NCBI GenBank assembly: GCA_024998625.1
Contig: JACOEL010000005.1
Location: forward strand, 124,001 to 188,000
Direction: 5' to 3'
DNA length: 64,000 bases
Origin: Nitrospira sp.
GTDB lineage: Bacteria; Nitrospirota; Nitrospiria; Nitrospirales; Nitrospiraceae
Shown here: positions 24,225 to 33,214 of the stretch, piece by piece
Layout: each line of letters starts with the position of its first letter
Numbering within the stretch: the first letter of the stretch is position 1
The notes under the pieces: model-generated
The model's input: the letters and a program-made list of their open reading frames with translations, nothing else
Told to the model about the DNA's origin: nothing
Database searches by the model: none
Made by a program: the position numbers and the translations under genes

Positions 24225-24948
24225 AAACCGAACGGCCTGGTTACAGCGTCTGGCCGGCGGGGCGGCTATGTTGTTAGCGCTCGCGACCGGCTGTGCCCAA
24301 AGCGCTCACCAATCAGGCCGAGAGCTGCTCGATCGAATCCTGCCGGACCATGTGCAGCAACAAATCGACCCGTCAGTCTCGTTCCGCGAATTGAAAGACG
24401 ATCCCTCCGCCTATCAAGGCAAAACCATCATGGTCGGCGGCATCGTGCTCAAGAGCAGGCGAGTGAAGGATCGCACCGAGATCGAGGTCCTGCAAATTCC
24501 TATCGGCTCAGGCGCGGTGCCAACCAACGATCGCACGAAGTCCCAGGGCCGATTTCTCGCGGTCAAGAGCGGAGAGTTTTTGGATCCCGCGGTCGTCGAT
24601 GCCGGCACGCCGGTGATGATCGTCGGTGAAGTGGGGCCTGCCGTGACGCGAACGATGGATGAAGGGGAGTATACCTACCCAGTGCTTGAGGTCAAACATC
24701 TGCTGGATTGGGATGAAGTCGATCCACAAGTACGTGCCGCTCCCTACGTCTATCCCTATGGGCGCTCCATGTATGCCTACCCCTATTCCTACTGGGGACC
24801 ATACGGAGGAGTGGGAGGTTGGTACGGCGGTTATCTTGGGTACGGGTATGGGCATCCCTACTATGGGCCGTTCTTCGGGTTCGGTCGCCGTTCACCCGTC
24901 CCTAGCGGGCCACCACCCGCATCTGCGCCGCCGCAGTTCAAGAAATGA
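24181..24948 (+). CDS. Slp-family outer-membrane lipoprotein
   Basis: 255 residues from the ATG at 24181. Lipoprotein signal with lipobox near residue 38 (LLALATGC). The mature part has the Slp pattern: SFRELKDDPSAYQGKTIMVG, GIVLKSRRVKDRTEIEVLQ, GRFLAVKSGEFLDPAVVDAG and VMIVGEVGPAV. The C-terminal 60 residues are Tyr/Gly/Pro-rich (GGYLGYGYGHPYYGP), a low-complexity tail. Slp lipoproteins are starvation-induced envelope proteins in enterobacteria. The start overlaps the preceding outer-membrane gene by 44 bp; a later start near 24268 would leave a short but usable leader. Function unproven. Confidence 0.85.
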   Translation: MMRTSWSPACPIISRNRTAWLQRLAGGAAMLLALATGCAQSAHQSGRELLDRILPDHVQQQIDPSVSFRELKDDPSAYQGKTIMVGGIVLKSRRVKDRTEIEVLQIPIGSGAVPTNDRTKSQGRFLAVKSGEFLDPAVVDAGTPVMIVGEVGPAVTRTMDEGEYTYPVLEVKHLLDWDEVDPQVRAAPYVYPYGRSMYAYPYSYWGPYGGVGGWYGGYLGYGYGHPYYGPFFGFGRRSPVPSGPPPASAPPQFKK

Positions 24949-24981
24949 GCTGAGGGGCCCCTCGTCAGGTGGAGGAATCCC

Positions 24982-27594
24982 ATGGGTCTTCAGCAATATT
25001 GGAAGAAGCGAAACTTCGAGAAGACGCCGGAACCTCGGGGCAAGAAAGCTCTGCCGGACGGTTGTCTGCAGTTCGTCATCCAGAAGCATGCCGCATCCCG
25101 TCTCCACTACGACGTTCGACTTGAGTTGAATGGCATGTTGAAAAGTTGGGCAGTTCCGAAGGGGTCCAGTCTGGATCCAGCACAAAAGCGGTTGGCCGTG
25201 CATGTGGAGGATCACCCGCTGGAGTATGCCGGGTTCGAGGGCACCATTCCCGCCAAGCAGTATGGCGGCGGCACGGTGCTGCTTTGGGACCGGGGCTACT
25301 GGGAGCCGATCGGCGACCCCGGTTCCAGTTATCGCCGTGGACACCTCAAGTTCACCCTGCACGGGGAAAAGTTGCATGGCATCTGGAATCTGGTGCGCAT
25401 GAGTGGCCGAAAGGCAGGGGGCAAGGCAAACTGGCTTCTCATCAAAGAGAATGATGAAGAAGCGCAGCGCGGCAAACGGGGCGAAATTACGCAGACCCTG
25501 GAGGAGAGTGTGGCGAGCGGAAAAACCCTGGAGCAGATTGCCACCGGAGAACATGCCGTATGGCAGCCGAAGCGACCATCGGGGAAAATGAGTCCGGCCG
25601 GGTACGCGCATCGTCCTATAAAAAGACCTCCTGCTTTGGGCGCTCGAAAAGCTCCGCCGGCGCCATGGATGGCTCCGCAGCTGGCGACCCTGGTCTCGAC
25701 TTCCCCTGAAGGGCCGGAATGGGTGCACGAACTCAAGTATGACGGCTATCGAATGCTCTGTCGGGTGAAAGACGGCAAAGCAACGTTGTTGACCAGAAAC
25801 GGCCATGACTGGACTGCGAAGCTCCCCCATGTCGCCGCAGCGGCGGCAGACCTCCGGGTCAACAGCGCCTGGCTTGACGGAGAAGTGGTCGCGTTGCTTC
25901 CGGATGGGCGGGTCAGCTTTCAACGGTTACAGAATGCTTTCGATGCGCATAGCGACAGTCGCCTGGTCTATGTCGTCTTCGATCTGCTCTATCTCGATGG
26001 CTACGATCTGCGGCCGCTCCGCCTGATTGAGCGCAAACGTCTCCTGTCGGCCCTTCTGCAAGACAACTCGCAGTCCACGCTGATTCGATATAGCGACCAC
26101 ATTGCCGGGCAGGGCCAGGTAGCCTTTGCCGAGGCCTGTCGAAGCGGCATGGAGGGGCTGATTGCCAAACGCGCCGACGCCTCCTATCTCGCAGGGCGAA
26201 ATCGTCATTGGGTCAAGGTGAAATGTGGCCGGCGGCAGGAATTTGTCATCGGCGGATTCACCGATCCCTCCGGCTCTCGCACCGCGTTCGGCGCGGTGCT
26301 GCTCGGTGTGTATGATGAACAGGGTCGGTTGCGGTTTGCCGGACGGACCGGGACGGGCTTCTCAAGCCGTTCCCTCACAGAACTGCACGTTCGTTTGAAG
26401 CGTTTACAACAAGCGAACTCACCCTTCGTGAACCCGCCGGGCGGGAGCCAGGCTGCGGGAGTGCATTGGGTGAAGCCGACGCTGGTCGCCGAAGTCGCAT
26501 TTGCCGAGTGGACTCATGAAGGGCAATTACGACAAGCCTCCTTCCAAGGCTTGCGGGAGGACAAAGACGCTCGCTCCGTCGTCGTCGAACGCCCATCGGA
26601 GAACGCTTCGAATGAGAAGCCCGGGCAATCAAACGATCGCGCGAAGAGACCTGGACCAAAGCGCAGCGCCGATCAACGGGATTCAGGAAAGGCTTCAGCC
26701 GCTCAAGCGACCGTGGTCGGGGGAGTAACCCTGAGTCATCCCGACCGCGTGTTGTTTCCGGAGCAAGCCGTCACCAAACTGGCGCTCGCCAGGTACTATG
26801 AGGCCGTCGGCGATTGGATCCTTCCTCACGTGAAGGACCGTCCGTTGACTCTCGTGCGTTGTCCTGAAGGGTATCGCAAAGAATGTTTTTATCAGAAACA
26901 CGCGACTGACCGGATGCCCGATGTGATCGGAAGGGTGGAGGTTCCTGGAGATCAAGGGCGTGCCTGCTATACGATCGCCCACTCGCTGCAGGCGTTGATG
27001 GGACTGGTTCAAATCGGCGTGCTGGAAATTCACACCTGGGGGGCGAAGCGGGACAAATTGGATCGTCCCGACCGGATGATTCTCGACCTGGATCCGGACC
27101 CCGCTGTGGACTGGTCGTCCGTCATCGAAGGGGCTCAACTGCTGCGCGCGTTGTTGAGCGAATTGAACCTGGCCTCCTTCGTCAAAACCACGGGCGGGAA
27201 AGGTCTGCATGTCGTTGTGCCGTTACAGCGCGTGCACACCTGGGATGAGGTTAAGACGTTCTCGAAATCTCTCGCGGAACATCTCGAACGCCTGATTCCC
27301 GAACGGTTCGTGGCCACCATGTCGAAGGCCAAGCGCAAGGGCAAGATCTATGTCGATTACCTGCGCAATGCGCAGGGTGCGACGGCCGTTGCCGCGTTTT
27401 CTACGCGCGCCAGGCCGGGCGCTCCGGTGTCAGTCCCGCTGGCATGGGACGAACTCTCGATCGACCTGCGCTCCGACAGTTTCACACTCGTCAATCTTCC
27501 GGATCGACTCCGCCGACTTCCGAAAGACCCCTGGGCAGAGTACGGTGCGACGAAACAACGACTCACGAAAGCAATGCGGCACAGACTCACTTAA
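24982..27594 (+). CDS. ligD: Multidomain NHEJ DNA ligase LigD (phosphoesterase-ligase-polymerase)
   Basis: 870 residues. Domains in order: 3'-phosphoesterase (about 30-190; FVIQKHAASRLHYDVRLEL with catalytic His, HVEDHPLEYAGFEG), ATP-dependent ligase (about 225-535; nucleotidyl Lys in HELKYDGYRML, WLDGEVVAL, GLIAKRADASY, WVKVKC), and AEP-type polymerase (about 575-860; LSHPDRVLFPEQAVTK, MILDLDPDPAVDW, FVKTTGGKGLHVVVPL). This is the three-domain layout of Pseudomonas-type LigD, with phosphoesterase first. It trims, fills and seals broken ends with Ku. GGAGG precedes the ATG. Complete, in one frame. Confidence 0.96.
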   Translation: MGLQQYWKKRNFEKTPEPRGKKALPDGCLQFVIQKHAASRLHYDVRLELNGMLKSWAVPKGSSLDPAQKRLAVHVEDHPLEYAGFEGTIPAKQYGGGTVLLWDRGYWEPIGDPGSSYRRGHLKFTLHGEKLHGIWNLVRMSGRKAGGKANWLLIKENDEEAQRGKRGEITQTLEESVASGKTLEQIATGEHAVWQPKRPSGKMSPAGYAHRPIKRPPALGARKAPPAPWMAPQLATLVSTSPEGPEWVHELKYDGYRMLCRVKDGKATLLTRNGHDWTAKLPHVAAAAADLRVNSAWLDGEVVALLPDGRVSFQRLQNAFDAHSDSRLVYVVFDLLYLDGYDLRPLRLIERKRLLSALLQDNSQSTLIRYSDHIAGQGQVAFAEACRSGMEGLIAKRADASYLAGRNRHWVKVKCGRRQEFVIGGFTDPSGSRTAFGAVLLGVYDEQGRLRFAGRTGTGFSSRSLTELHVRLKRLQQANSPFVNPPGGSQAAGVHWVKPTLVAEVAFAEWTHEGQLRQASFQGLREDKDARSVVVERPSENASNEKPGQSNDRAKRPGPKRSADQRDSGKASAAQATVVGGVTLSHPDRVLFPEQAVTKLALARYYEAVGDWILPHVKDRPLTLVRCPEGYRKECFYQKHATDRMPDVIGRVEVPGDQGRACYTIAHSLQALMGLVQIGVLEIHTWGAKRDKLDRPDRMILDLDPDPAVDWSSVIEGAQLLRALLSELNLASFVKTTGGKGLHVVVPLQRVHTWDEVKTFSKSLAEHLERLIPERFVATMSKAKRKGKIYVDYLRNAQGATAVAAFSTRARPGAPVSVPLAWDELSIDLRSDSFTLVNLPDRLRRLPKDPWAEYGATKQRLTKAMRHRLT

Positions 27595-27742
27595 GGCATG
27601 AGCGTGATGGCCAGGGTGCTTTAAACGGAGACCTGGGGGGAGTGCTAGTGGAGTGATTCAGGGCGGACTGATATTGGTGAGCATGGCAAACGGTGGGAGA
27701 GCGCACCGCGCCCGTCAAGGATCACAATGAAAGGAGAACCGT

Positions 27743-27997
27743 ATGAACTCCACCAGCATGACCATCCCTCTCATCAATAGAAACAGGCAGGCCGCCGAAT
27801 CTGTCCGGGGTTCTTCATCCTGCTGTGTACGGTGCGGAGGCCTGATGATCGACGAGCGTTGTATGGACATCGGCGAGAGTCTCGGCGGCTATTGGTTCTG
27901 GGCCATGCGTTGTATTCAATGCGGCGACATCGTCGACGAGGTAATCCTGCGGAACCGCTGCCGTCCCCAGATACAGGAAGTGGTGCAAGCCGCTTGA
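27743..27997 (+). CDS. Small zinc-ribbon-like hypothetical protein
   Basis: 84 residues. Two CxxC pairs frame a possible zinc ribbon: CCVRCGGLMIDERCMD and MRCIQCGDIVDEVIL, separated by GESLGGYWFWA. Such short proteins recur in Nitrospira genomes as I recall, but have no assigned role. AAAGGAG lies 6 bases before the ATG. A CTAG sequence (27642-27647) sits about 100 bp upstream but does not fit the recurring inverted repeat. It stands alone between ligD and the convergent transducer-like gene. Confidence 0.7.
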   Translation: MNSTSMTIPLINRNRQAAESVRGSSSCCVRCGGLMIDERCMDIGESLGGYWFWAMRCIQCGDIVDEVILRNRCRPQIQEVVQAA

Positions 27998-28025
27998 TTG
28001 TGTATGGGGCGGCGGATGCCGGGGA

Positions 28026-28397
28026 TCAGGCGGGGAACGCCATCGTGCTGAACAATGCGTTCTCTGCCTGGCGTGAGTCGAGCCGGGTATGCTGGACGAC
28101 AATGCGCACATTCGACTCAATGACGCTGGCGTAATCCGTATCCGTTGGAATCGGCGCGGGGTCTTTCAGATCGTTGAATCGAACGTGTCTGGTGCGTCGG
28201 GCAGGAACCGTGACCAGATAGGGGCCCACCGGTTCCCGGTCCGCGTAGAAAATCGTGATCCGAATATGGGCGTGCTGGTCGGACGTGTTCAGAATGCAAA
28301 CCGTCTCATGACTTGTCATCTGCGGCGCCGGTCCATGACTCCCGGCGGGCAGGTATCCTTCTGCAATGGCCCATCGCCTGCGACCGATCGCTTCCAT
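28026..28397 (-). CDS. Anabaena-type sensory rhodopsin transducer (ASRT) family protein
   Basis: 123 residues. The conserved ASRT pattern is complete: RRWAIAEGYLP, GPAPQMTSHETVCILNTSDQ, AHIRITIFYADREPVGPY, TVPARRTRHVRFNDLKDP and VRIVVQHTRLDSRQAENA. In Anabaena the soluble tetramer interacts with a sensory rhodopsin; most family members occur without a rhodopsin gene and have been suggested to bind a sugar or nucleotide. No rhodopsin is encoded in this window. AAAGGAGG before the ATG at 28397 marks the start. It may share transcription with the TPP enzyme, being directly downstream on the same strand. Confidence 0.88.
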   Translation of the reverse strand: MEAIGRRRWAIAEGYLPAGSHGPAPQMTSHETVCILNTSDQHAHIRITIFYADREPVGPYLVTVPARRTRHVRFNDLKDPAPIPTDTDYASVIESNVRIVVQHTRLDSRQAENALFSTMAFPA

Positions 28398-28440
28398 CTC
28401 GATCCCTCCTTTCTTAGCCGTTTCCGTCCGACGGCTAGCG

Positions 28441-30192
28441 TTACACCACTTCCCTGATTTTTCCGGTCACCAGGGTCTTGATAATCTCCCAGCGGTCGGC
28501 CTGTCCCCGGGCCAACGCCTTGGCAAACTGCCAGGCCTGGTCGGTGGTGATTTTCCCCGGTAGCGGAGCTTCAAGAGGATCGATCACCGCTTCCACGACG
28601 ACCGGGCCTGGTGTCGAAAACGCTTGTCGCAGCACGTCCTGAACCTGGTGGGGATCTTCGACCGTGAAGCCGGTTGCGCCGCAAGCCCGTGCAAAGCCGG
28701 CGAAGTCGATCGGCTGGAGATCGACTCCATATTGCGGGTTGCCCTCAAACGCCAGCTGTTCCCATTTGATCATGCCCAGCACATTGTTCTTCAGGACGAT
28801 GATTTTAACCGGCAGCGCGTATTTCACCAGCGTCGCCAGTTCGCCCATTAACATGGTAAATCCCCCGTCCCCTGCGATGCAGACGATTTGTCTCCCCGGG
28901 TGCGCCATACCGGCCCCGAGACTATAGGGCAGTCCGTTGCCCATCGTGGCCAGCGTCCCGGAGGCGGAGAACTCCATCTGTCCCTTCATTGTGATGTGCC
29001 GGGCGACCCACGTGGTGACGGTACCGGTATCACAACAGACGATGGCGTCACTGGTAAGAAACTCGTTGACCGCGCGGACCACGACCTGAGGCTTCAATGG
29101 CATGTCCATGCGGCTGCCTCGCTCCTCCATCAACCTGTTCCATTCCGCCATCCGCCCCTGAGCATCCGTCAAGAATGTGCGGTCGGCTCGGTGCGATACC
29201 AGTGGCAGTAACACGCGGAGGACATCCCAGCAATGTCCGACCAATCCCACCTCCACCGGATATCGAAGGCCGATGCGGCTCGCATCGAGGTCGATTTGAA
29301 CGGCCCTGGCTTGACCGGGTTTCGGGTAAAACTCCAGGTAGGGGAAACTGCTGCCGGCGATGATCAGGGTGTCGCATGCTTCGAGGACTTCTTGTGAGGG
29401 CGCGGTGCCGAGCAGGCCGACTCCACCGGTGGTCAAGGGATGATCATCCGGCACGACGGCTTTCCCCAGCAGTGGTTTCACAATCGGTGCTCCGAGTAGC
29501 TCTGCGAGTTGGATAATTTCTGATTTCGCGCCCAGGCTGCCGCGTCCCGCCAGGATGGCGGGCTTCGACCCGGCATTGATGACGGCGACGGCCCGCTCGA
29601 TCAGGGATTGCGAAGGGAGCGGCAATGGATCGCTGTAGCGGTCTCCGCTGTGTCCCGGGATGTTGGCCTTGGAGCCTACTTCCTGCGCGCTCCAGTCCTG
29701 AATATCTTTCGGGATGGTAATGTGGGCCACGGCGCGATGGGAGATGGCGGTTTTGATGGCCTCATCGACGACATTGCCGACATGCGCCGGTCCCATGACC
29801 CGTTCGCTATACAGGGCGACATCGCTGAACAGTTTCTCCAGATTCACATCCTGCTGATAGTGCGTGCCGAGCAGGTCGTGGAAGGTGTGCCCGGTAATCG
29901 CCAGCACCGGTTGCCCGTCGCTCTTCGCGTCATACAGTCCATTCAGCAAGTGGATGCCCCCCGGACCCGACGTGGCCAGACAGACGCCTAATCGCCGGGT
30001 GAACTTGGCATATCCGCAGGCAGCCAGGGCGGCAGATTCTTCGTGCCGCACCTGGACGAGTCTGACGCGATCGTGTCGGGTGCGGAGGGCTTCATAGATG
30101 CCGTTGATCCCGTCACCAGGTAGGCTGAAGACCGTGTCGACTCCCCAAGCGATCACACGGTCGATTAACAGGTCCGCGACGGTGCTGCGCAT
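28441..30192 (-). CDS. Thiamine-diphosphate enzyme of the pyruvate oxidase (PoxB)/acetolactate synthase family
   Basis: 583 residues. Three-domain ThDP enzyme: the PYR domain with catalytic Glu in LVQVRHEESAALAACGYA, the central domain (AVINAGSKPAILAGRGSLG), and the PP domain with the ThDP motif IAGDGGFTMLMGELATL...LKNN. It is most like quinone-dependent pyruvate dehydrogenase (pyruvate to acetate and CO2) or a related decarboxylase. The C-terminus (FAKALARGQADRWEIIKTLV) is longer than in acetolactate synthases and could serve membrane binding. GGAGGGGGAG precedes the ATG at 30192, which overlaps the AI-2E transporter stop by one base (TAATG), so the genes are coupled. Confidence 0.88.
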   Translation of the reverse strand: MRSTVADLLIDRVIAWGVDTVFSLPGDGINGIYEALRTRHDRVRLVQVRHEESAALAACGYAKFTRRLGVCLATSGPGGIHLLNGLYDAKSDGQPVLAITGHTFHDLLGTHYQQDVNLEKLFSDVALYSERVMGPAHVGNVVDEAIKTAISHRAVAHITIPKDIQDWSAQEVGSKANIPGHSGDRYSDPLPLPSQSLIERAVAVINAGSKPAILAGRGSLGAKSEIIQLAELLGAPIVKPLLGKAVVPDDHPLTTGGVGLLGTAPSQEVLEACDTLIIAGSSFPYLEFYPKPGQARAVQIDLDASRIGLRYPVEVGLVGHCWDVLRVLLPLVSHRADRTFLTDAQGRMAEWNRLMEERGSRMDMPLKPQVVVRAVNEFLTSDAIVCCDTGTVTTWVARHITMKGQMEFSASGTLATMGNGLPYSLGAGMAHPGRQIVCIAGDGGFTMLMGELATLVKYALPVKIIVLKNNVLGMIKWEQLAFEGNPQYGVDLQPIDFAGFARACGATGFTVEDPHQVQDVLRQAFSTPGPVVVEAVIDPLEAPLPGKITTDQAWQFAKALARGQADRWEIIKTLVTGKIREVV

Positions 30193-31391
30193 TATCTCCC
30201 CCTCCTCGGTTCGTCGAGCGGCTCGGATAAAACGGCAGTGCGGGCGAGCTGCGGAAGAAGTAGTTCCTGCGCCAGGATCTTCAAGCAGGCCGCTATGGGA
30301 ATGGCGAGCACCAGTCCGTAGAAGCCTCCCAACGCCCCACCGACGAAGACCACGATCAAGACCGTGACGGCATTCATGTCCATCGACTGACTCTGTATCC
30401 AGGGTGTCAGGAGCCAGCTCTCGATGAACTGCACCAGGAGGTAGGCGAGAGAAGGCCAGATCACGATCGTCATCAGATCGAATCCGCCCGCATTGGACGA
30501 GAGCACGTCCAGGTATTTCAGGGCAATGGCAAGCGGCCAGCCGATCAGTGAGGCATAGGGAATGATCGTCAAGATGCCCGTGATCAAACCGAGAAGAAAC
30601 CAATAGCGTATACCGGTAAAAGCCCAGGCGAGTGAGTATAGGACCGCCGATCCGAGGGCGATCGCCAGGCGGCCGCGAAAGAATCCGCTGACGGCATCAT
30701 CCATGCGTCGCACGATGTGGCGCGCTCGTGATCGATAGGTTGTCGGGATGTACCGTTTGATTTGATCGAGCGCGCCGTCGAAATGCCAGGCAAAGAAAAA
30801 GAAATAAATCGGGATCAGGATGAATGCCAGGACGACGTCGGTTGTTGTGCCGATGACAGTCCCGAGAATCCCGAAGGCCTGGCCTGTTCCGGAAAAGACC
30901 GGCTGAAGAATGGAAAGCGGGTCGTCTCTAAGGCTGGTGGCAAGTCCTGAGAGGTGTTCCGAGAAATCACCCAGGCGCACATGGTAGCGCTGGGCGATGC
31001 TTTGGAGATACGACGGTACCCGTTCGGCGAACGACTGTACCTGCTCCGCCAGGAGCGGGCCAAGCCAGGTAATCAATCCGAGGATCACGACGGCTGAAAC
31101 GAAAAGAAGGCCGGAAATCGTGACGGGACGCGGAATGTGCCAGCGGTCTTCCGCTCGCTTGATCAGGGGGCTGAACAGGTATGCCAACAGCAGCGCGACG
31201 ATGACCGGCGTAAACACGCCACGCAGATGGTAGCCGAACCATAGGCAGAACAGAATCCCGCCCAGCCACATGATGTCTCTGATCGGTGTGATCTGCCACA
31301 AATGCCGATCCGCAGGAACAGGGGAGATCTGCTCTCCCGGTGGTAAAGGCACATCTTCTTTCATCAGCGGGTCAGGATAGACGGGTGTCAT
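30192..31391 (-). CDS. AI-2E family (TqsA/PerM-like) transporter
   Basis: 399 residues and about eight membrane segments. Typical features: GGILFCLWFGYHLRGVFTPV at the start, LLAYLFSPLIKRAE, a central amphipathic loop region, and the conserved C-terminal block TGILTIIPYASLIGWPLAIA followed by ESWLLTPWIQSQSMDMNAVT, VLIVVFVGGALGGFYGLVLA and IPIAACLKIL. Family members export small molecules or act as ion antiporters; an AI-2 role is shown for few. It is translationally coupled to the ThDP enzyme downstream. BrkB lies 35 bp upstream on the same strand, so all three may form one transcript. Confidence 0.9.
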   Translation of the reverse strand: MTPVYPDPLMKEDVPLPPGEQISPVPADRHLWQITPIRDIMWLGGILFCLWFGYHLRGVFTPVIVALLLAYLFSPLIKRAEDRWHIPRPVTISGLLFVSAVVILGLITWLGPLLAEQVQSFAERVPSYLQSIAQRYHVRLGDFSEHLSGLATSLRDDPLSILQPVFSGTGQAFGILGTVIGTTTDVVLAFILIPIYFFFFAWHFDGALDQIKRYIPTTYRSRARHIVRRMDDAVSGFFRGRLAIALGSAVLYSLAWAFTGIRYWFLLGLITGILTIIPYASLIGWPLAIALKYLDVLSSNAGGFDLMTIVIWPSLAYLLVQFIESWLLTPWIQSQSMDMNAVTVLIVVFVGGALGGFYGLVLAIPIAACLKILAQELLLPQLARTAVLSEPLDEPRRGR

Positions 31392-31426
31392 AGAACTTCG
31401 TGTCCATTCTGTGTGAGCCGCTCAAC

Positions 31427-32356
31427 TCAATTCGCAGAGGCCGGAACTGGTTGTGGCGCCTTTTCCTGCCGGATGCGGAGCGATGAGGCGGCCTGTTGAA
31501 TCTGGGCATTGATTTCTCCACCGAGCAGGATCACCACCCCGGTGAGATAGAGCCATAACATTAAGACGATCACTCCTGCGATGGAGCCATAGGCGGCGTT
31601 GTAGTTTCCGAAATGCTCGACATAGGCCTTAAACGCCAGGGAGAGCACGAGCCACAGCGACCCCGCGCACACAGATCCTGGTGTGACCCATCGCCAGTCC
31701 TGCTTCACATCCGGACAGACGTAATAAATAATCGCGAGAGCCAGGAGCATCAGCGTGACGGCGACCGGCCATTGCGCAATGTTCCACGTGATGAGGAAGA
31801 GCCATCCGAGCCCGACGATATCGGCGATCCATTCGCCGATGCGGGCACCATAGAGAATCAGCGTGATGGAAACGATAATGAACCCCGCGAGGCCGATCGT
31901 GAGCAACGAGGCAACCAGCCTCACCTTCCAATACGGCCTGGTTTCCTTGGTTGCGTAGACCACATTGAGCGCCTCCATGATGGCCGTCACGCCGCTGGAG
32001 GAGGCCCAGAGGGCGCCTAATAGTCCAAGGGACAGAATGTCGCCGCTGCTGCCCTTCACGACGTTGTCCAGATATTTCTCCAACAGGGAGAGGGCATCGG
32101 CAGGGAGGACGGTCCTGAGATATTGCATCAACTCCGGCATGGCCTGCTTGAGTGGGAAGAGACCCATAAATGCCGTGAGAAACAAGAGCGCCGGAAAGAG
32201 GGCCAGCAGAAAGTAGTAGGCCAACTGCGCGGCGCGTCCGAGAATCTCGTCGTGCAGGCTTTCTCTCCACAAACGGCGGCCCAATACCTTCCAGCCTAGG
32301 CCGCCCAGTTTCCAAGGATTCGAGCCGGGCGAGGAACCGGTGAGGACGGATGGCAC
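31427..32356 (-). CDS. YihY/BrkB family inner-membrane protein
   Basis: 309 residues. Six hydrophobic segments in the YihY pattern: LGRAAQLAYYFLLALFPALLF, LGALWASSSGVTAIMEALNV, GFIIVSITLILYG, TLMLLALAIIYYVCPD, WVTPGSVCAGSLWLVLSLA and YGSIAGVIVLMLWLYLTGVV. The C-terminal tail is short and Gln/Ala-rich. The family was once called ribonuclease BN, but activity as an RNase is not supported; its role is unknown, probably envelope-related. The start near 32356 is accepted, although the first 40 residues are poorly conserved and a later start is possible. Confidence 0.88.
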   Translation of the reverse strand: MPSVLTGSSPGSNPWKLGGLGWKVLGRRLWRESLHDEILGRAAQLAYYFLLALFPALLFLTAFMGLFPLKQAMPELMQYLRTVLPADALSLLEKYLDNVVKGSSGDILSLGLLGALWASSSGVTAIMEALNVVYATKETRPYWKVRLVASLLTIGLAGFIIVSITLILYGARIGEWIADIVGLGWLFLITWNIAQWPVAVTLMLLALAIIYYVCPDVKQDWRWVTPGSVCAGSLWLVLSLAFKAYVEHFGNYNAAYGSIAGVIVLMLWLYLTGVVILLGGEINAQIQQAASSLRIRQEKAPQPVPASAN

Positions 32357-32491
32357 GGATTTATCTCCATTTCAGGTGAGGGACGATAGCCCATGTCTCC
32401 CTGGGACCGTGGATACATTTCATGCTGCTCCGTGAACGGGTCATGGGAGGAGCCGATGAGCGTCGAGTTCTTCCCTGCAGGGAGCCTGAGA

Positions 32492-33214
32492 TCAAGTTGA
32501 GTGAACAGGTTGTTGGGCATCGTTGCCCCGGCGATTCCCGCCGTCGGCTCCCTTGTTCAATGAGGTTTGCGTCCGTGATGGGTGCTCGTCCTCCGGAGTG
32601 AGGACCGTGAGATTCATGCCCAACGCGCGAGCGATTTCGGGCATGGCCTTGCGCGCCAGTTCAAACAGTAGTGTGCGTCCGACCTGTAGCACCATGTGTT
32701 TGGTCTCTTCTGTATCATGGCCGAATTCGCGCGATAAGGAACTCCAGAGGCTTGAGCCATGGCCGTCGGGTCGTCCGACGGAGGATTGTGATTCGTGAGG
32801 ATAGTAGTCATACACGCCTTCGGCCTGCTTGGACTTTGCGTGTCGTTGAGCCGGAGCCGGCATAACCCGGGGGCCGCGCACACCCGGCGGGTAGTGAGGA
32901 TACACTCCACCGCGTTGATGTTTGCTTCCCTGTTCGATTAAACCGATGGCATACCCTGCGCAGAGGGCACCGCCCAACATCAGCCAGGGATGCCGGTCGA
33001 TGTGCTGGGCCGGATCCACGACCGCTTTGGTTTTATTCACGAACGCACCGATGTTGTCGGTGGCTCGATTCAACATGTCTGAACACGTCATCGTCACGTC
33101 CTCCACTCGGTGTGTGATCCGTTGCTCCAGCACATCCAGCTTTTCGGCAATGGCGATCCTCGTCTGTGCGATGTCTCTCAAGCCCTGTTCGATAGCACTC
33201 GTTCTGTGATCCAT
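32492..33214 (-). CDS. DUF883/ElaB-like membrane-anchored stress protein
   Basis: 240 residues. The N-terminal 75 residues are helical and amphipathic (IAEKLDVLEQRITHRVEDV, RATDNIGAFVNKTKAVVDPA), followed by a membrane helix PWLMLGGALCAGYAIGLI, as in DUF883/YqjD proteins. The region after (about 100-240) is hydrophilic and includes a helix (MVLQVGRTLLFELARKAM). Related proteins tie ribosomes or envelope structures to the membrane in stationary phase. AAAGGAAG precedes the ATG. The first 37 bases overlap the holin-like gene, which points to a common transcript. Confidence 0.75.
   Translation of the reverse strand: MDHRTSAIEQGLRDIAQTRIAIAEKLDVLEQRITHRVEDVTMTCSDMLNRATDNIGAFVNKTKAVVDPAQHIDRHPWLMLGGALCAGYAIGLIEQGSKHQRGGVYPHYPPGVRGPRVMPAPAQRHAKSKQAEGVYDYYPHESQSSVGRPDGHGSSLWSSLSREFGHDTEETKHMVLQVGRTLLFELARKAMPEIARALGMNLTVLTPEDEHPSRTQTSLNKGADGGNRRGNDAQQPVHST

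Noticed and set aside
27642-27647. GCTAGT before the zinc-ribbon gene at 27743
   Set aside because: The left arm does not match at the required spacing.
32296-32520. Possible 74-codon gene between DUF883 and BrkB genes on the minus strand
   Set aside because: Overlaps both genes, has no ribosome site, domain or hydrophobic segment.
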